A stretch of DNA of 64,000 bases from Desulfovibrio sp. (lineage in GTDB: Bacteria > Desulfobacterota > Desulfovibrionia > Desulfovibrionales > Desulfovibrionaceae): assembly GCA_022839785.1 (NCBI GenBank), contig JALHJW010000001.1:543771-607770 (forward strand). Direction: 5' to 3'. A model generated the notes under the pieces. That model was not told the DNA's origin and did no database searches. It saw only the letters and a program-made list of their open reading frames with translations. This document shows, piece after piece, positions 6,944-15,710 of this stretch (its first letter is position 1; every line of letters begins with the position of its first letter). The translations under genes and the position numbers were made by a program.

Positions 6944-8686
6944 ATGGGCGAGCCGTCCTACGTTCCGGAACTCTTCCTCATCCTCTCGCAGCGCTTCGGC
7001 CTGCTCCTGGCCTGCGTCTTCGCCGTGCTGACCCTGGTGCCCATGGGCCGCCTGGGCCTGGGCCGCGCTCCGCAGGGGTCGCGCATGGCGCTGCAGATCG
7101 CCCTGTTCGGTCTCTTCGGCATCCTGGGCACCTACACCGGCAACAACGTCTTCCAGTCCTACGCCAACCTGCGCGCCATGGCCGTGATCACGGCCGGACT
7201 CTTCGGCGGCCCGGCCGTGGGCATCGGCTCCGGGCTCATCGCGGGCGGGCACCGCTACTTCATCGACATCGGCGGCTTCAGCGCCTTGCCCTGCGCCCTG
7301 GCCACGCTCATCGAGGGCACGGCGGCCGGGCTCATCGCCGCGCGCCTGCCGGGACGCAGCCTGGACTGGCGGCTGGCCCTGCTCATCGGCGTGGTAGGCG
7401 AGAGCCTGCACATGGGTCTGGTCCTGGCCCTGGCCAGACCCGCGCAGGAGGCCCTGGCCCTGGTGCAGGTCATCGGCCTGCCCATGATCGTGGTCAACGC
7501 CCTGGGAGCGGCCCTGCTCACCGAAGCGCTGAACCTGCGCAGCCGCTACAAGGGCAAGCAGGAATCCACCCAGGTACAGCAGATCCTGAACATCGCCAGC
7601 CGCACCGTGGGCCACCTGCGCAAGGGGCTTTCCCCGGCCTCGGCCCAGGCCACGGCGGCCATCATCCACGAACTGGTGGACGTGGCCGCGGTGGCCGTGA
7701 CCAACACCGGCGAGATACTGGCCCACGTGGGCGAGGCCGCGGACCACCATACCCCGGGCCAGCCCATCCGCACCGAGGCCACGCAGCGCGTGCTGCGCAC
7801 GGGCGAGCCGTTGTTCCTCGAAAGCCCGGAGGGCGTCGGTTGCGACCATGCGCAGTGCCAGCTCTCGGGCGGGGCCGTGGTCCCGCTGCGCAAGTCCGGC
7901 CGGGTGGTCGGCAGCCTCAAGCTCTACGGCGCGCGCGAACGGCCCGTGGACCTGCCCCATTTCGAACTGGCCAAGGGGCTGGCCGAACTCTTCTCCATCC
8001 AGCTCGAACTGGAGGACATCCAGACCACCAACCAGCTCCTGGCCCATGCCGAGATCAGGCGGCTGCAGGCCCAGATCAACCCCCACTTCCTGTTCAATTC
8101 CCTGAACACCATCGCCTCGCTCTGCCGCACCGCGCCGCAGAGCGCCCGCGAACTGCTCATGGACCTCGCCCACTACATGCGCCAGGGGCTGGACAGCAGT
8201 CGGGGCTTCATCCCGCTTTCGGACGAACTCTCGCGCATCCGCTCCTACCTCTCCATCGAGCAGGCCCGTTTCGGCGAACGGGTGCGCTGCGAGGTGGACA
8301 TCGCCGACGACGCCCTGGACTGGCCCGTGCCGCCCCTGATCATCCAGCCTCTGGTGGAGAACGGAATCAAGCACGGCATCCTGCCCCGCGAGGAGGGCGG
8401 CACCGTGCGCATCGCCGCGCACCGGGAGAACGGCCACCTGTGCGTGCGCATCGAGGACGACGGCGTGGGCATAACCGCTGAGCAGGTGCAGGGGCTGGAG
8501 CGCGAGAGCGGCCTGGAGGCCACCACCTCGGGGATCGGCCTGCGCAACTGCAACCAACGCCTGCGTCAGATCTTCGGCCCCGAATACACCCTGTCCATCG
8601 AGGGCGACCCGGGACAGGGCACGCGCATCAGCTTTCGCCTGCCCCGCCCCAGGGCGCTGACCGAACCGCCCCCGCCCGCCGCCTGA
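6944..8686 (+). CDS. LytS/BtsS-type sensor histidine kinase
   Basis: This 580-residue membrane kinase has an N-terminal 5TM-LYT sensor domain (about 1-200, with the NNVFQSY and GPAVGIGSGLIAGGHRY motifs), a GAF-like domain (about 215-350) and a His_kinase/HATPase_c module. The phospho-acceptor is His381 in QINPHFLFNSLN, and the ATP site shows LVENGIKHG and EDDGVGI. E. coli BtsS of this architecture senses pyruvate. With the regulator encoded 4 nt upstream and the transporter 148 nt downstream, the likely job is to switch on uptake of a small carbon source. The ligand is inferred, not shown. Confidence 0.92.
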   Translation: MGEPSYVPELFLILSQRFGLLLACVFAVLTLVPMGRLGLGRAPQGSRMALQIALFGLFGILGTYTGNNVFQSYANLRAMAVITAGLFGGPAVGIGSGLIAGGHRYFIDIGGFSALPCALATLIEGTAAGLIAARLPGRSLDWRLALLIGVVGESLHMGLVLALARPAQEALALVQVIGLPMIVVNALGAALLTEALNLRSRYKGKQESTQVQQILNIASRTVGHLRKGLSPASAQATAAIIHELVDVAAVAVTNTGEILAHVGEAADHHTPGQPIRTEATQRVLRTGEPLFLESPEGVGCDHAQCQLSGGAVVPLRKSGRVVGSLKLYGARERPVDLPHFELAKGLAELFSIQLELEDIQTTNQLLAHAEIRRLQAQINPHFLFNSLNTIASLCRTAPQSARELLMDLAHYMRQGLDSSRGFIPLSDELSRIRSYLSIEQARFGERVRCEVDIADDALDWPVPPLIIQPLVENGIKHGILPREEGGTVRIAAHRENGHLCVRIEDDGVGITAEQVQGLERESGLEATTSGIGLRNCNQRLRQIFGPEYTLSIEGDPGQGTRISFRLPRPRALTEPPPPAA

Positions 8687-8688
8687 TC

Positions 8689-8707
8689 CGGCTGCACTTC
8701 GCAGCCG
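8689..8707 (+). other. Small hairpin between kinase and transporter genes
   Basis: A 7-bp stem (8689-8695 with 8701-8707, loop ACTTC) lies just after the kinase stop codon, with no T-tract. It may attenuate read-through into the transporter gene or protect the kinase mRNA end. The 8708-8834 gap is also where a LytTR operator would be expected, but no clear direct repeat was found by eye. Confidence 0.3.
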
Positions 8708-8834
8708 CATGACGACGCTTCGCGGGCCGCATTGTACATTTCGCACCCGCCTCCTGGTTCTTGCCCGTCGCTGCCCGTAGACATTGGGCAAATGCGACGC
8801 TTGTCGCGCTACCGCAGATGGAGGTGTGGTCGTC

Positions 8835-10253
8835 ATGTTGCTTTTCTTCGCCAGCATCGCCGCGTTGCTGCTCGGGTACGCAATCTACGGAAAGGTGGTG
8901 GACAAGGCCTTCGGCTGCGACCCGAACCGCCCCACCCCGGCCTGCACCATGGCCGACGGCGTGGACTACGTGCAGATGTCCCCGTTCAAGATCTACCTCG
9001 TGCAACTCCTCAACATCGCCGGCCTGGGGCCCATCTTCGGCCCCATCCTGGGCGCGCTCTACGGCCCCTCCGCCCTGCTCTGGATCGTCTTCGGCTCGAT
9101 CTTCGCGGGCGCGGTGCACGACTACTTCTCCGGCATGCTCTCGGTGCGCTACAACGGCGCCTCGGTGCCGGACGTGGTGGGCAAGAACCTGGGCAACGGC
9201 TTCAAGCAGTTCATGCGCGGCTTCTCGATCCTGCTCCTGCTCCTGGTGGGCGTGGTCTTCGTGCTCGGCCCGGCCAAGCTGCTGACCACCCTCTCGGGTC
9301 TGTCCACCCCGGCCTGGGTGGCGATCATCTTCGCCTACTACTTCCTGGCCACGATCATGCCCGTGGACAAGATCATCGGCCGTCTCTACCCCTTCTTCGG
9401 GGCGGTGCTGCTGTTCATGGCCGTGGGTCTGGCCGCCGCCATCTGCCTCTCGGACCATCACATGATCCCGCAGGTCACCCTGGACAACCTGCATCCCAAG
9501 GGCCTGCCCATCTGGCCGTTGATGTTCATCACTATCGCCTGCGGCGCGATCAGCGGCTTCCACGCCACGCAGTCGCCCATGATGGCCCGCTGCCTGGGCA
9601 ACGAGAAGTGCGGCCGCTCCATCTTCTACGGCGCCATGATCGGCGAGGGCATCATCGCCCTGATCTGGGCGACCCTGGGCATGTCCTTCTACCATGACCC
9701 CGCGGCCCTGAACGCGGCCCTGGCCAAGGGCGGCCCGGCCTACGTGGTCAACGAGGTCTCCACCACCCTGCTGGGCGGCTTCGGCGGCATCCTGGCGATC
9801 ATCGGCGTGGTCATCCTGCCCATCACCTCGGGCGACACGGCTTTCCGCAGCGCCCGCCTGATCATCGCCGACTTCCTGTCCCTGGAGCAGAAGGCCCCGG
9901 TCCGGCGGCTGCTCATCTCCGTTCCCCTGTTCGTGGTCGGCTTCTTCATCTCGCGCACCAACTTCGACGTCATCTGGCGCTACTTCGGATGGGCCAACCA
10001 GACCCTGGCGGCCATCGTGCTCTGGGCCGCGGCGGCCTACCTCATCCGCAACTGCAAGAACCACTGGATCGCCACCGTGCCCGCGACCTTCATGACCGCC
10101 GTGGTGATCACCTACCTCGCCTACGACAAGATCGGCTTCGGTCTCTCCCTGGAGGTCTCCACGGGCATCGGCATCGCCGCCGCCGTGGCCTCCCTCATCG
10201 CCTTCTTCGTCGCCTTCCGTTCCTGCGCCGTCCCGGCGGAGGAAACCCGGTAG
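8835..10253 (+). CDS. cstA: CstA-family carbon starvation / pyruvate-type transporter
   Basis: This 472-residue inner-membrane protein has more than ten hydrophobic segments. The family hallmark sits near the N-terminus: GYAIYGKVVDK, TPACTMADGVDYV and IAGLGPIFGPILGALYG. E. coli relatives CstA and BtsT import pyruvate and/or peptides. It is the short family form (E. coli proteins are about 700 residues). Start ATG 8835 is preferred over an upstream in-frame start because GGAGGT lies about 10 nt before it and the protein then begins in the first membrane helix. Control by the adjacent LytS/LytTR pair is inferred. A strong terminator follows. Confidence 0.88.
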   Translation: MLLFFASIAALLLGYAIYGKVVDKAFGCDPNRPTPACTMADGVDYVQMSPFKIYLVQLLNIAGLGPIFGPILGALYGPSALLWIVFGSIFAGAVHDYFSGMLSVRYNGASVPDVVGKNLGNGFKQFMRGFSILLLLLVGVVFVLGPAKLLTTLSGLSTPAWVAIIFAYYFLATIMPVDKIIGRLYPFFGAVLLFMAVGLAAAICLSDHHMIPQVTLDNLHPKGLPIWPLMFITIACGAISGFHATQSPMMARCLGNEKCGRSIFYGAMIGEGIIALIWATLGMSFYHDPAALNAALAKGGPAYVVNEVSTTLLGGFGGILAIIGVVILPITSGDTAFRSARLIIADFLSLEQKAPVRRLLISVPLFVVGFFISRTNFDVIWRYFGWANQTLAAIVLWAAAAYLIRNCKNHWIATVPATFMTAVVITYLAYDKIGFGLSLEVSTGIGIAAAVASLIAFFVAFRSCAVPAEETR

Positions 10254-10281
10254 AACCGCTCACACCCGCGCCCATGCAAAC

Positions 10282-10309
10282 GGAAAACCGCGCCTCGGCG
10301 CGGTTTTCC
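10282..10309. terminator. Rho-independent terminator after the CstA-family gene
   Basis: Perfect 11-bp stem GGAAAACCGCG (10282-10292) with CGCGGTTTTCC (10299-10309), flanked by A and T residues so it can work in both directions. It separates the plus-strand transporter from the convergent minus-strand epimerase gene. Confidence 0.8.
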
Positions 10310-10347
10310 AATTTGCGGGGGGGCTGCGGGTCTGGCCCGAAAACGGC

Positions 10348-11328
10348 TCAGAGATACTCGGCCAGGTGTTCGCGGTAGTAGGCCAGGGTTCGCGCGAAGC
10401 CTTCTTCCAGGGGCACGCGGGGCTCCCAGCCAAGCTCCGCCCGGATGCGGCGATCGTCGGAATAGTAGTCGCCGATATCGATCTTCCTGCGTTCCGCCGG
10501 GAACTCGCGGATCACGAACTCGCCGCTGCCGTTGGCCTTGACCAGGAGGTCGGCGGCCTCGCGCAGGCTGACCACGCGATCGCCGCCCAGGTTGTACACC
10601 CGTCCGAAGGCCTGCTCGCGGCAGGCGGCCAGGAGCAGAGCCTCCACGCAGTCGTCCACGTAGGTGAAGTCGCGCAGCTGTTCGCCGCCCCAGACTTCGA
10701 AAGGCTTCCCCTCCAAAAGCAGACGCACCCAGATGCCGAGGAAGGTCTGGCGCGCGTCCTTGATGCGCATGGCCGGGCCGTACGTGTTGGTCAGCCTGAG
10801 CACCGAGGCCCGGATGCCGTACACCTGATGGTAGAGCAGGTGATACCACTCCCCGGCCACCTTGTTGATGCCGTTGACGTCCACGGGCCGGATGGGGTGG
10901 TCCTCGTCCACGGGCAGGTGGTCCGGCCTGCCGTAAATCTGCCGCGTGCCCGCGAAGACGATGCGGATGGCCGGATTGTGGTGGCGGCAGGCCTCCAGGA
11001 TGGAGAGCTGGGCTTTGGCGTTGATCTCCAGGTCCGTGTGCGGGTCGGCCATGGAGTCCATGTGGCTGGTCTGCCCGGCCAGGTTGAAAAGCACGTCGCA
11101 GCCCTGGACGAGGTGCTTCATGGCGTGCGGGTCGCGCACGTCCGCGATGTTCACCGCGACCCGGTCCCTGATGTCCGCGATGTTGGCGAAATTGCCGCCG
11201 TACTCCGGGATCAGGCTGTCCGCGAGGGTCACGTCCGCGCCCAGGGCGAGCAGGCGGCGGGCGAGATTGGAGCCGATGAAGCCGAGGCCGCCGGTGATCA
11301 GGGCCCTGGCGTGACAGAAATACTGCAT
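10348..11328 (-). CDS. NAD-dependent epimerase/dehydratase (extended SDR) lacking the catalytic Tyr
   Basis: This 326-residue protein is an extended SDR of the UDP-glucose epimerase / dTDP-glucose dehydratase superfamily. It shows the NAD-binding GGLGFIG (13-19), NLAGQTSH (82-89) and GTRQIYG (127-133). The catalytic YxxxK motif reads NGINK (152-156): Lys156 is kept but Tyr is replaced by Asn152. Either the reaction differs from classical epimerases or another Tyr substitutes. The exact sugar substrate cannot be read. It stands alone between the transporter and the qrc operon; surface polysaccharide synthesis is likely. Confidence 0.8.
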   Translation of the reverse strand: MQYFCHARALITGGLGFIGSNLARRLLALGADVTLADSLIPEYGGNFANIADIRDRVAVNIADVRDPHAMKHLVQGCDVLFNLAGQTSHMDSMADPHTDLEINAKAQLSILEACRHHNPAIRIVFAGTRQIYGRPDHLPVDEDHPIRPVDVNGINKVAGEWYHLLYHQVYGIRASVLRLTNTYGPAMRIKDARQTFLGIWVRLLLEGKPFEVWGGEQLRDFTYVDDCVEALLLAACREQAFGRVYNLGGDRVVSLREAADLLVKANGSGEFVIREFPAERRKIDIGDYYSDDRRIRAELGWEPRVPLEEGFARTLAYYREHLAEYL

Positions 11329-11426
11329 GGGTTCTCCGTGTCCCGCGGCCGCACGCGCGTGCGACCGGCCGGACGGCGCTCATCTTATACCGCCCGTGCC
11401 GCCCAGTCCACCCGCTCGCGCGGGAC

Positions 11427-11458
11427 AAAAAAGAAGGCCCGCCGTGCGGCGGGCCTTC
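11427..11458 (-). terminator. Rho-independent terminator of the qrc operon
   Basis: Perfect 11-bp stem (11433-11443 with 11448-11458) with a 4-nt loop. On the minus strand it is followed directly by TTTTTT. It lies 23 nt after the qrcD stop codon. Confidence 0.9.
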
Positions 11459-11480
11459 AGGGAGTCGGTTGCGTCTGCGG

Positions 11481-12734
11481 CTAGGCTTCGGCCTTGGCGT
11501 TCAGTTCCTTTTCCTGCGGGAAGACCGGCAGGTAGCGGTAGGCCAGGGAGACGATCAGCACGCCGTAGGCGATGACCATGATCGAGGGCAGGACCTCGGT
11601 CCAGCGGGGGACGTAGATCTCCCAGGTGTCGAAGGGCATGACCGGGGCGGCCAGACCCTGCACGGTGACGCTGTAGCGGTTCAGGGAGATGCCCAGACAG
11701 TTCATGATGGCCGCGGCCCAGAACAGGAAGGGCGTCTCGCGCAGGGACTTGGTGAGCAGGATGATGCAGGGGATCACGCCCAAGATGACGATCTCCAGCC
11801 ACAGCAGCCACTTGCCGTAGATCACGCCCCAGAACACCTGGTCGAAGGTCAGCCCCATGCCGGGCAGGGTGTTCACGGCCCAGTGGTAGGTATCGATGAT
11901 CTTGAAGAACAGGTAGACCGCGAGCATGGTGCCCGAGATGCGGCCCATGAGGGTCTTGATGCTCCAGGTGGTCATCTTGCGGCCGGAGCACAGCTCCACG
12001 CACTTGACGATGAGCATGGAGAAGCAGGGGCCGGAGGCGGCCGCGGACAGGACGAAGAGGAAGAAGGTCCACGGCCAGATGAAGAAGCCCTCGCGGAAGG
12101 CGAAGGGACGCGCGAACATAACGCCGTACATGCCGCCCAGGGAGCCCTGGTGGAAGGTGGAGAGGAAGGCGCCCAGACCCGCGAACAGGGGCATGAAGAT
12201 GTGCATGTTGTGCGCGAAGGCGTGGACGAACTTGTTGCGGTTGAGCTGTTTCTGCTCAAGGACGTTGGGCACGAACTCGATGATCAGCACGCCCAGGTAG
12301 CAGCTGATGCAGAAGATGACTTCCGTCAGCATGGAGTGGACGTTGGGGTGCCAGAAGCCGAACCAGGAGCGCAACGGCTGGCCCAGTTCCATGGTCAGGA
12401 TGAGCATGGCGCCCGAGTAGCAGAAGAAGCCGCCGATGACCGTGAGGTTAATCACGTTCTTCAGGTCGTCCATCTTCAGGATGTACTTCAGCAGGCCGCT
12501 GAAGAACGCGCCCGCGCCCAGGGCGATGACCGCCAAGTCGAAGGTGATGTACAGGCCGAAGGCGAAGTAGTTGTTCAGGCCGGTGACGCCCAGGCCTTCG
12601 GCGAAGACCACGTAGGCGGCGTAGATGCCCGCCAGGAACAGGACGCCCCAGAAGCCCAGCCACATGAGGAAGGTGAAGAAGCTGCCGCGCTCCAGCCTCT
12701 CGGGGAAGAGCTCATAGTCGATGGGCCTAGCCAT
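11481..12734 (-). CDS. qrcD: Menaquinone reductase integral membrane subunit QrcD (NrfD/PsrC family)
   Basis: This 417-residue polytopic protein with about ten membrane helices belongs to the NrfD/PsrC family and forms the quinone-reducing membrane subunit of Qrc. It begins MARPIDYELFPERLERGS, with its first helix near 22-45, and the length matches the family. The gene overlaps qrcC by 8 nt and ends the qrcABCD operon. Qrc takes electrons from periplasmic cytochrome c3, reduced by hydrogenases and formate dehydrogenases, and reduces menaquinone for the sulfate reduction chain. This role is established in Desulfovibrio vulgaris. Confidence 0.95.
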   Translation of the reverse strand: MARPIDYELFPERLERGSFFTFLMWLGFWGVLFLAGIYAAYVVFAEGLGVTGLNNYFAFGLYITFDLAVIALGAGAFFSGLLKYILKMDDLKNVINLTVIGGFFCYSGAMLILTMELGQPLRSWFGFWHPNVHSMLTEVIFCISCYLGVLIIEFVPNVLEQKQLNRNKFVHAFAHNMHIFMPLFAGLGAFLSTFHQGSLGGMYGVMFARPFAFREGFFIWPWTFFLFVLSAAASGPCFSMLIVKCVELCSGRKMTTWSIKTLMGRISGTMLAVYLFFKIIDTYHWAVNTLPGMGLTFDQVFWGVIYGKWLLWLEIVILGVIPCIILLTKSLRETPFLFWAAAIMNCLGISLNRYSVTVQGLAAPVMPFDTWEIYVPRWTEVLPSIMVIAYGVLIVSLAYRYLPVFPQEKELNAKAEA

Positions 12735-13527
12735 GCGCGCCTCCTTTGGCCTTGGTGCCGTGCGCCGGGTCCTCGCCGGGCAGGTAGTTATCCAGCTGCT
12801 TCCAGACCCACTCGCGACGGCTCACGTAGTAGACCTGCGGATCGCCGCCCAGGCGCTCCAGCAGACGGCGCGCGTAGGGGCTGTGGGCCAGCTTGTAGAC
12901 CTGATGGTCGTGGTTGTTGAGGTCGCCGAAGACCAGCGCTCCGGTCGGGCAGACCTCGGCGCAGGCCGGGATGTAGGCGTCCTCGGGCAGGCTCATGGGA
13001 TCGAGGCCGTCCTTGCGCGCCTTCTCCTTGGCCATGTTCCAGCGGTGGTGGCAGAAGTGGCACTTCTCGACCACGCCGCGGGGACGGGTGGAGGTAAAGG
13101 GGGTCAGCGTCTTCTCCATGCCCTTGGGCCAGACCGGGTCGAACCAGTTGAACACCCGGGAGTGGTAGGGGCAGGCCGCCATGCAGTACCGGCAGCCGAT
13201 ACAGCGGGGGTAGACCTGGCTGACGATGCCGCCTTCCTCGTTCTTGTCAGTGGCCACAACCGGGCAGACCGGCACGCAGGAGGGATTGCCGCACTGCATG
13301 CAGGGCCGGGGGAGGTAGGCCACGTCGGCGTCGGGGAAGGTCTTGCCGTTCTCCAGCCTGTAGACCTTCAGCCAGTTGACGGTGCGCAGCTTGTCGTCGC
13401 CGTCCATGCTCGGGGCGTTGTTGTTTTCGACCTGGCAGGAGACGACGCACGCGCCGCAGCCCGTGCACTTGTCCAGATCGATGGCCATGCCCCACCGGAT
13501 TTTGAAATGCGAAGCGTTACCAGCCAT
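12727..13527 (-). CDS. qrcC: Menaquinone reductase iron-sulfur subunit QrcC
   Basis: This 266-residue ferredoxin-like subunit has the four-cluster pattern of the molybdo-oxidoreductase beta subunits. CTGCGACVVSC, CMQCGNPSCVPVCP and CIGCRYCMAACP are followed by CHFC paired with a late CAEVCP. It passes electrons between the cytochrome/QrcB side and the membrane quinone site. There is no signal peptide of its own, so export presumably rides with Tat-exported QrcB, as in related complexes. It lies between qrcB (17-nt gap) and qrcD (8-nt overlap). Confidence 0.95.
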   Translation of the reverse strand: MAGNASHFKIRWGMAIDLDKCTGCGACVVSCQVENNNAPSMDGDDKLRTVNWLKVYRLENGKTFPDADVAYLPRPCMQCGNPSCVPVCPVVATDKNEEGGIVSQVYPRCIGCRYCMAACPYHSRVFNWFDPVWPKGMEKTLTPFTSTRPRGVVEKCHFCHHRWNMAKEKARKDGLDPMSLPEDAYIPACAEVCPTGALVFGDLNNHDHQVYKLAHSPYARRLLERLGGDPQVYYVSRREWVWKQLDNYLPGEDPAHGTKAKGGAHG

Positions 13528-13544
13528 ATCTCGCGTCCTTTGGC

Positions 13545-15695
13545 TTAGCCTTTAGCTATCTTCACCGCGACGGCCGCCCAGGTGGACAGGCCAGTGCCCG
13601 GCTCCTCGGCGATCGCGAGGGCCTTGTTCACGTTGTCGCCCCTGCCCTTGGCAAACTTGTCCCAGGCGGTGTGGCCGAATCCCAGGTAGGCGGCCACGAC
13701 GCCGGGCATCACCGACTCGTCGATGTCCACGCGGGCCTTGAACGAACCGGCTTCGCTGGAGACGGTGACCGTGTCGCCCTGGGACACGCCGACGGCCTTG
13801 GCGGTCGCGGCGTTCAGCCCGACGTACATGGCGGCTCCCTTGGCCTCGCTCTCCTGCAGCGTGGGCAGGTTGTACTCCGGCATGGCCATGGACGGGGTGC
13901 CCATGTTCAGCTGGAAGAGCGGGGCGATCAGGAGCGGGAAGTCCGCGGCGGGCTTCTTGAAACCGGCCTTGGCCAGCAGGGCGGCGCCCGTCTGGATGCC
14001 GTTCTGCTCCACCGTGCGGATGCTCGCCCAGGCCTTGCCCTTCTTCAGTCCGTCGGCCACGGCCGCGCCCATGGGGGCGCTACCCTGGGCGATGGCCTGC
14101 CAGGGCTGGGTCTCGCCGGCGATGAAGCCCGAAAGGCCCTCGACCGCCGCCATTTTGGCCTCCAGCACCGCCTCGAAGGAGGAGAAACCGAGATTCACGC
14201 CGACCTTCTGGGCCGCGGCCAGCAGCACGTCGGCGGAGGACTTGGCGTTGGCCACCGGCTTGGTCACCGGCGTGCCCAGGGTGTAGGAGGCGAAGCCCGA
14301 GCCGTAGGGGGTCTGCAGGTCGTCGTAGCGCTCCAGGGAGAGCGGGTTGGGCATGATCAGATCGGCCTTGGCCGCGGTCTCGTCCATGAAGGAGGAGAAG
14401 CTCACGACGAAGCCCGCCTTGTCCAGGGCCGCGCCGAGCTTGGCCGCGGCGGGCAGGGCGTAGCGGGGGTTGGCCTCGTAGACCATGAGCAGCTTGGGTG
14501 CGGCCTTCTTGCCGGATTCCACGGCCGAGAGCCAAGCCACGAGGTCGTTGTCCAGCAGCTTGTCGCGCGAGAGCGCTCCGGAAACCACGGTGGGCAGTTC
14601 GGGCAGGGCGCGAACGCCGCCGGGCTTGCCCACGTTGCCCAGGAGCAGGTTCAGGGCCATGCCCGCCACGAAGGCGACGGCCGAACCGCCCTGGCTGATG
14701 GCGGAACCGGGCACCACGAGCGGCTTCTTGGCCGCCCTCAGGGCCTCGGCCACCTTCTTCAGGGCCTCGGGCGTCACGCCGATGAGGTCCTGCACCTTGG
14801 CCGGGGTGTAGCCCGCGGCCAGGGACTTGAAGGCGTCGAAGTCGGCCGCGCCGGTGGAGGCGCCTGCCGCGATGAGCATGTTGGCCAGACCGAGGGCGAA
14901 GGTCGCCTCGCCGCCCGGAGGAACCGCGACGAAGATGTCCGCCACGGCCACGGTGCGGGTCTTGAGCGGGGCGCAGGCGATCCAGGTCGCGCCCGGCTTC
15001 TCGCCCGTGGGGCGGGTCCGGCCGAAGGCCTTGGCGTTGCGCACCGGGGTGCCCCAGGATTCCAGCAGATCCGCTCCCAGCGCCAGGATGCAGTCGCTGT
15101 TCTCGATGTCGAAACCGGGGGTGCCCCGGCCGCCCATCACGTCCTGCCAGCCCTTGGCCGCGGTCTGCTGCTCGCAGGGCATGGGGTAGACGTCCGAGGA
15201 GCCCAGGCCCTTGAGCAGGCCGGAGAAGACCTCGGCGGTGGTGCCGTTGACGTCGCCGGTGATCATGGCCGTGGCCGCGCCCGCTTCCTTGAGCTTGGCG
15301 GCCAGCATGGCCTCGGCGTCCTCCCAGGCGATGGGCTCGAATTTGCCGTCGCCCACCTTCTTCATGGGGCCCTTCACCCGGGCCTCCTTGTAGAGCATCT
15401 GGACCTCCGGCGCGGCCACGGCCGGGATGCCGCCCTGGGAGAGCGGATGGTCCGGGTTGCCCAGCGCCTCGGCCGGACGTCCGGCCACGGTCAGGACCTG
15501 GACCGGAGCGCCGCCGCCGAAAGCCTTGGAGAGGCCCGGCTTCTTGGCCAGCGCGCCGTACTGCAGGCGAGGTATCCAGGACCAGTTCTGGGTCCAGATG
15601 GAGACGTCGTCGGTGAGCTTCCACAGCACCGGGCTGAAGGTCACGCCCGCGCCGGCGCCCAGGACGAAGAGAAATCCTCTGCGTGTCAGACTCAT
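13545..15695 (-). CDS. qrcB: Menaquinone reductase molybdopterin-family subunit QrcB
   Basis: This 716-residue periplasmic protein of the molybdopterin oxidoreductase family begins with a twin-arginine signal (LTRRGFLF, residues 3-10). Known QrcB has the molybdoenzyme fold but contains no molybdenum cofactor. Consistent with that, no N-terminal Fe-S Cys motif or clear Cys/SeCys/Ser ligand is evident here. The sequence is rich in Ala and Gly with long regular domains typical of this subunit. It lies 15 nt after qrcA and 17 nt before qrcC. Confidence 0.93.
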   Translation of the reverse strand: MSLTRRGFLFVLGAGAGVTFSPVLWKLTDDVSIWTQNWSWIPRLQYGALAKKPGLSKAFGGGAPVQVLTVAGRPAEALGNPDHPLSQGGIPAVAAPEVQMLYKEARVKGPMKKVGDGKFEPIAWEDAEAMLAAKLKEAGAATAMITGDVNGTTAEVFSGLLKGLGSSDVYPMPCEQQTAAKGWQDVMGGRGTPGFDIENSDCILALGADLLESWGTPVRNAKAFGRTRPTGEKPGATWIACAPLKTRTVAVADIFVAVPPGGEATFALGLANMLIAAGASTGAADFDAFKSLAAGYTPAKVQDLIGVTPEALKKVAEALRAAKKPLVVPGSAISQGGSAVAFVAGMALNLLLGNVGKPGGVRALPELPTVVSGALSRDKLLDNDLVAWLSAVESGKKAAPKLLMVYEANPRYALPAAAKLGAALDKAGFVVSFSSFMDETAAKADLIMPNPLSLERYDDLQTPYGSGFASYTLGTPVTKPVANAKSSADVLLAAAQKVGVNLGFSSFEAVLEAKMAAVEGLSGFIAGETQPWQAIAQGSAPMGAAVADGLKKGKAWASIRTVEQNGIQTGAALLAKAGFKKPAADFPLLIAPLFQLNMGTPSMAMPEYNLPTLQESEAKGAAMYVGLNAATAKAVGVSQGDTVTVSSEAGSFKARVDIDESVMPGVVAAYLGFGHTAWDKFAKGRGDNVNKALAIAEEPGTGLSTWAAVAVKIAKG

Positions 15696-15710
15696 AACTC
15701 TTCCACCCCT

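Noticed and set aside
8708..8834. A sigma-54 promoter or LytTR operator before the CstA gene
   Set aside because: No GG-N10-GC site with the right flanks and no clear direct repeat was found by eye.
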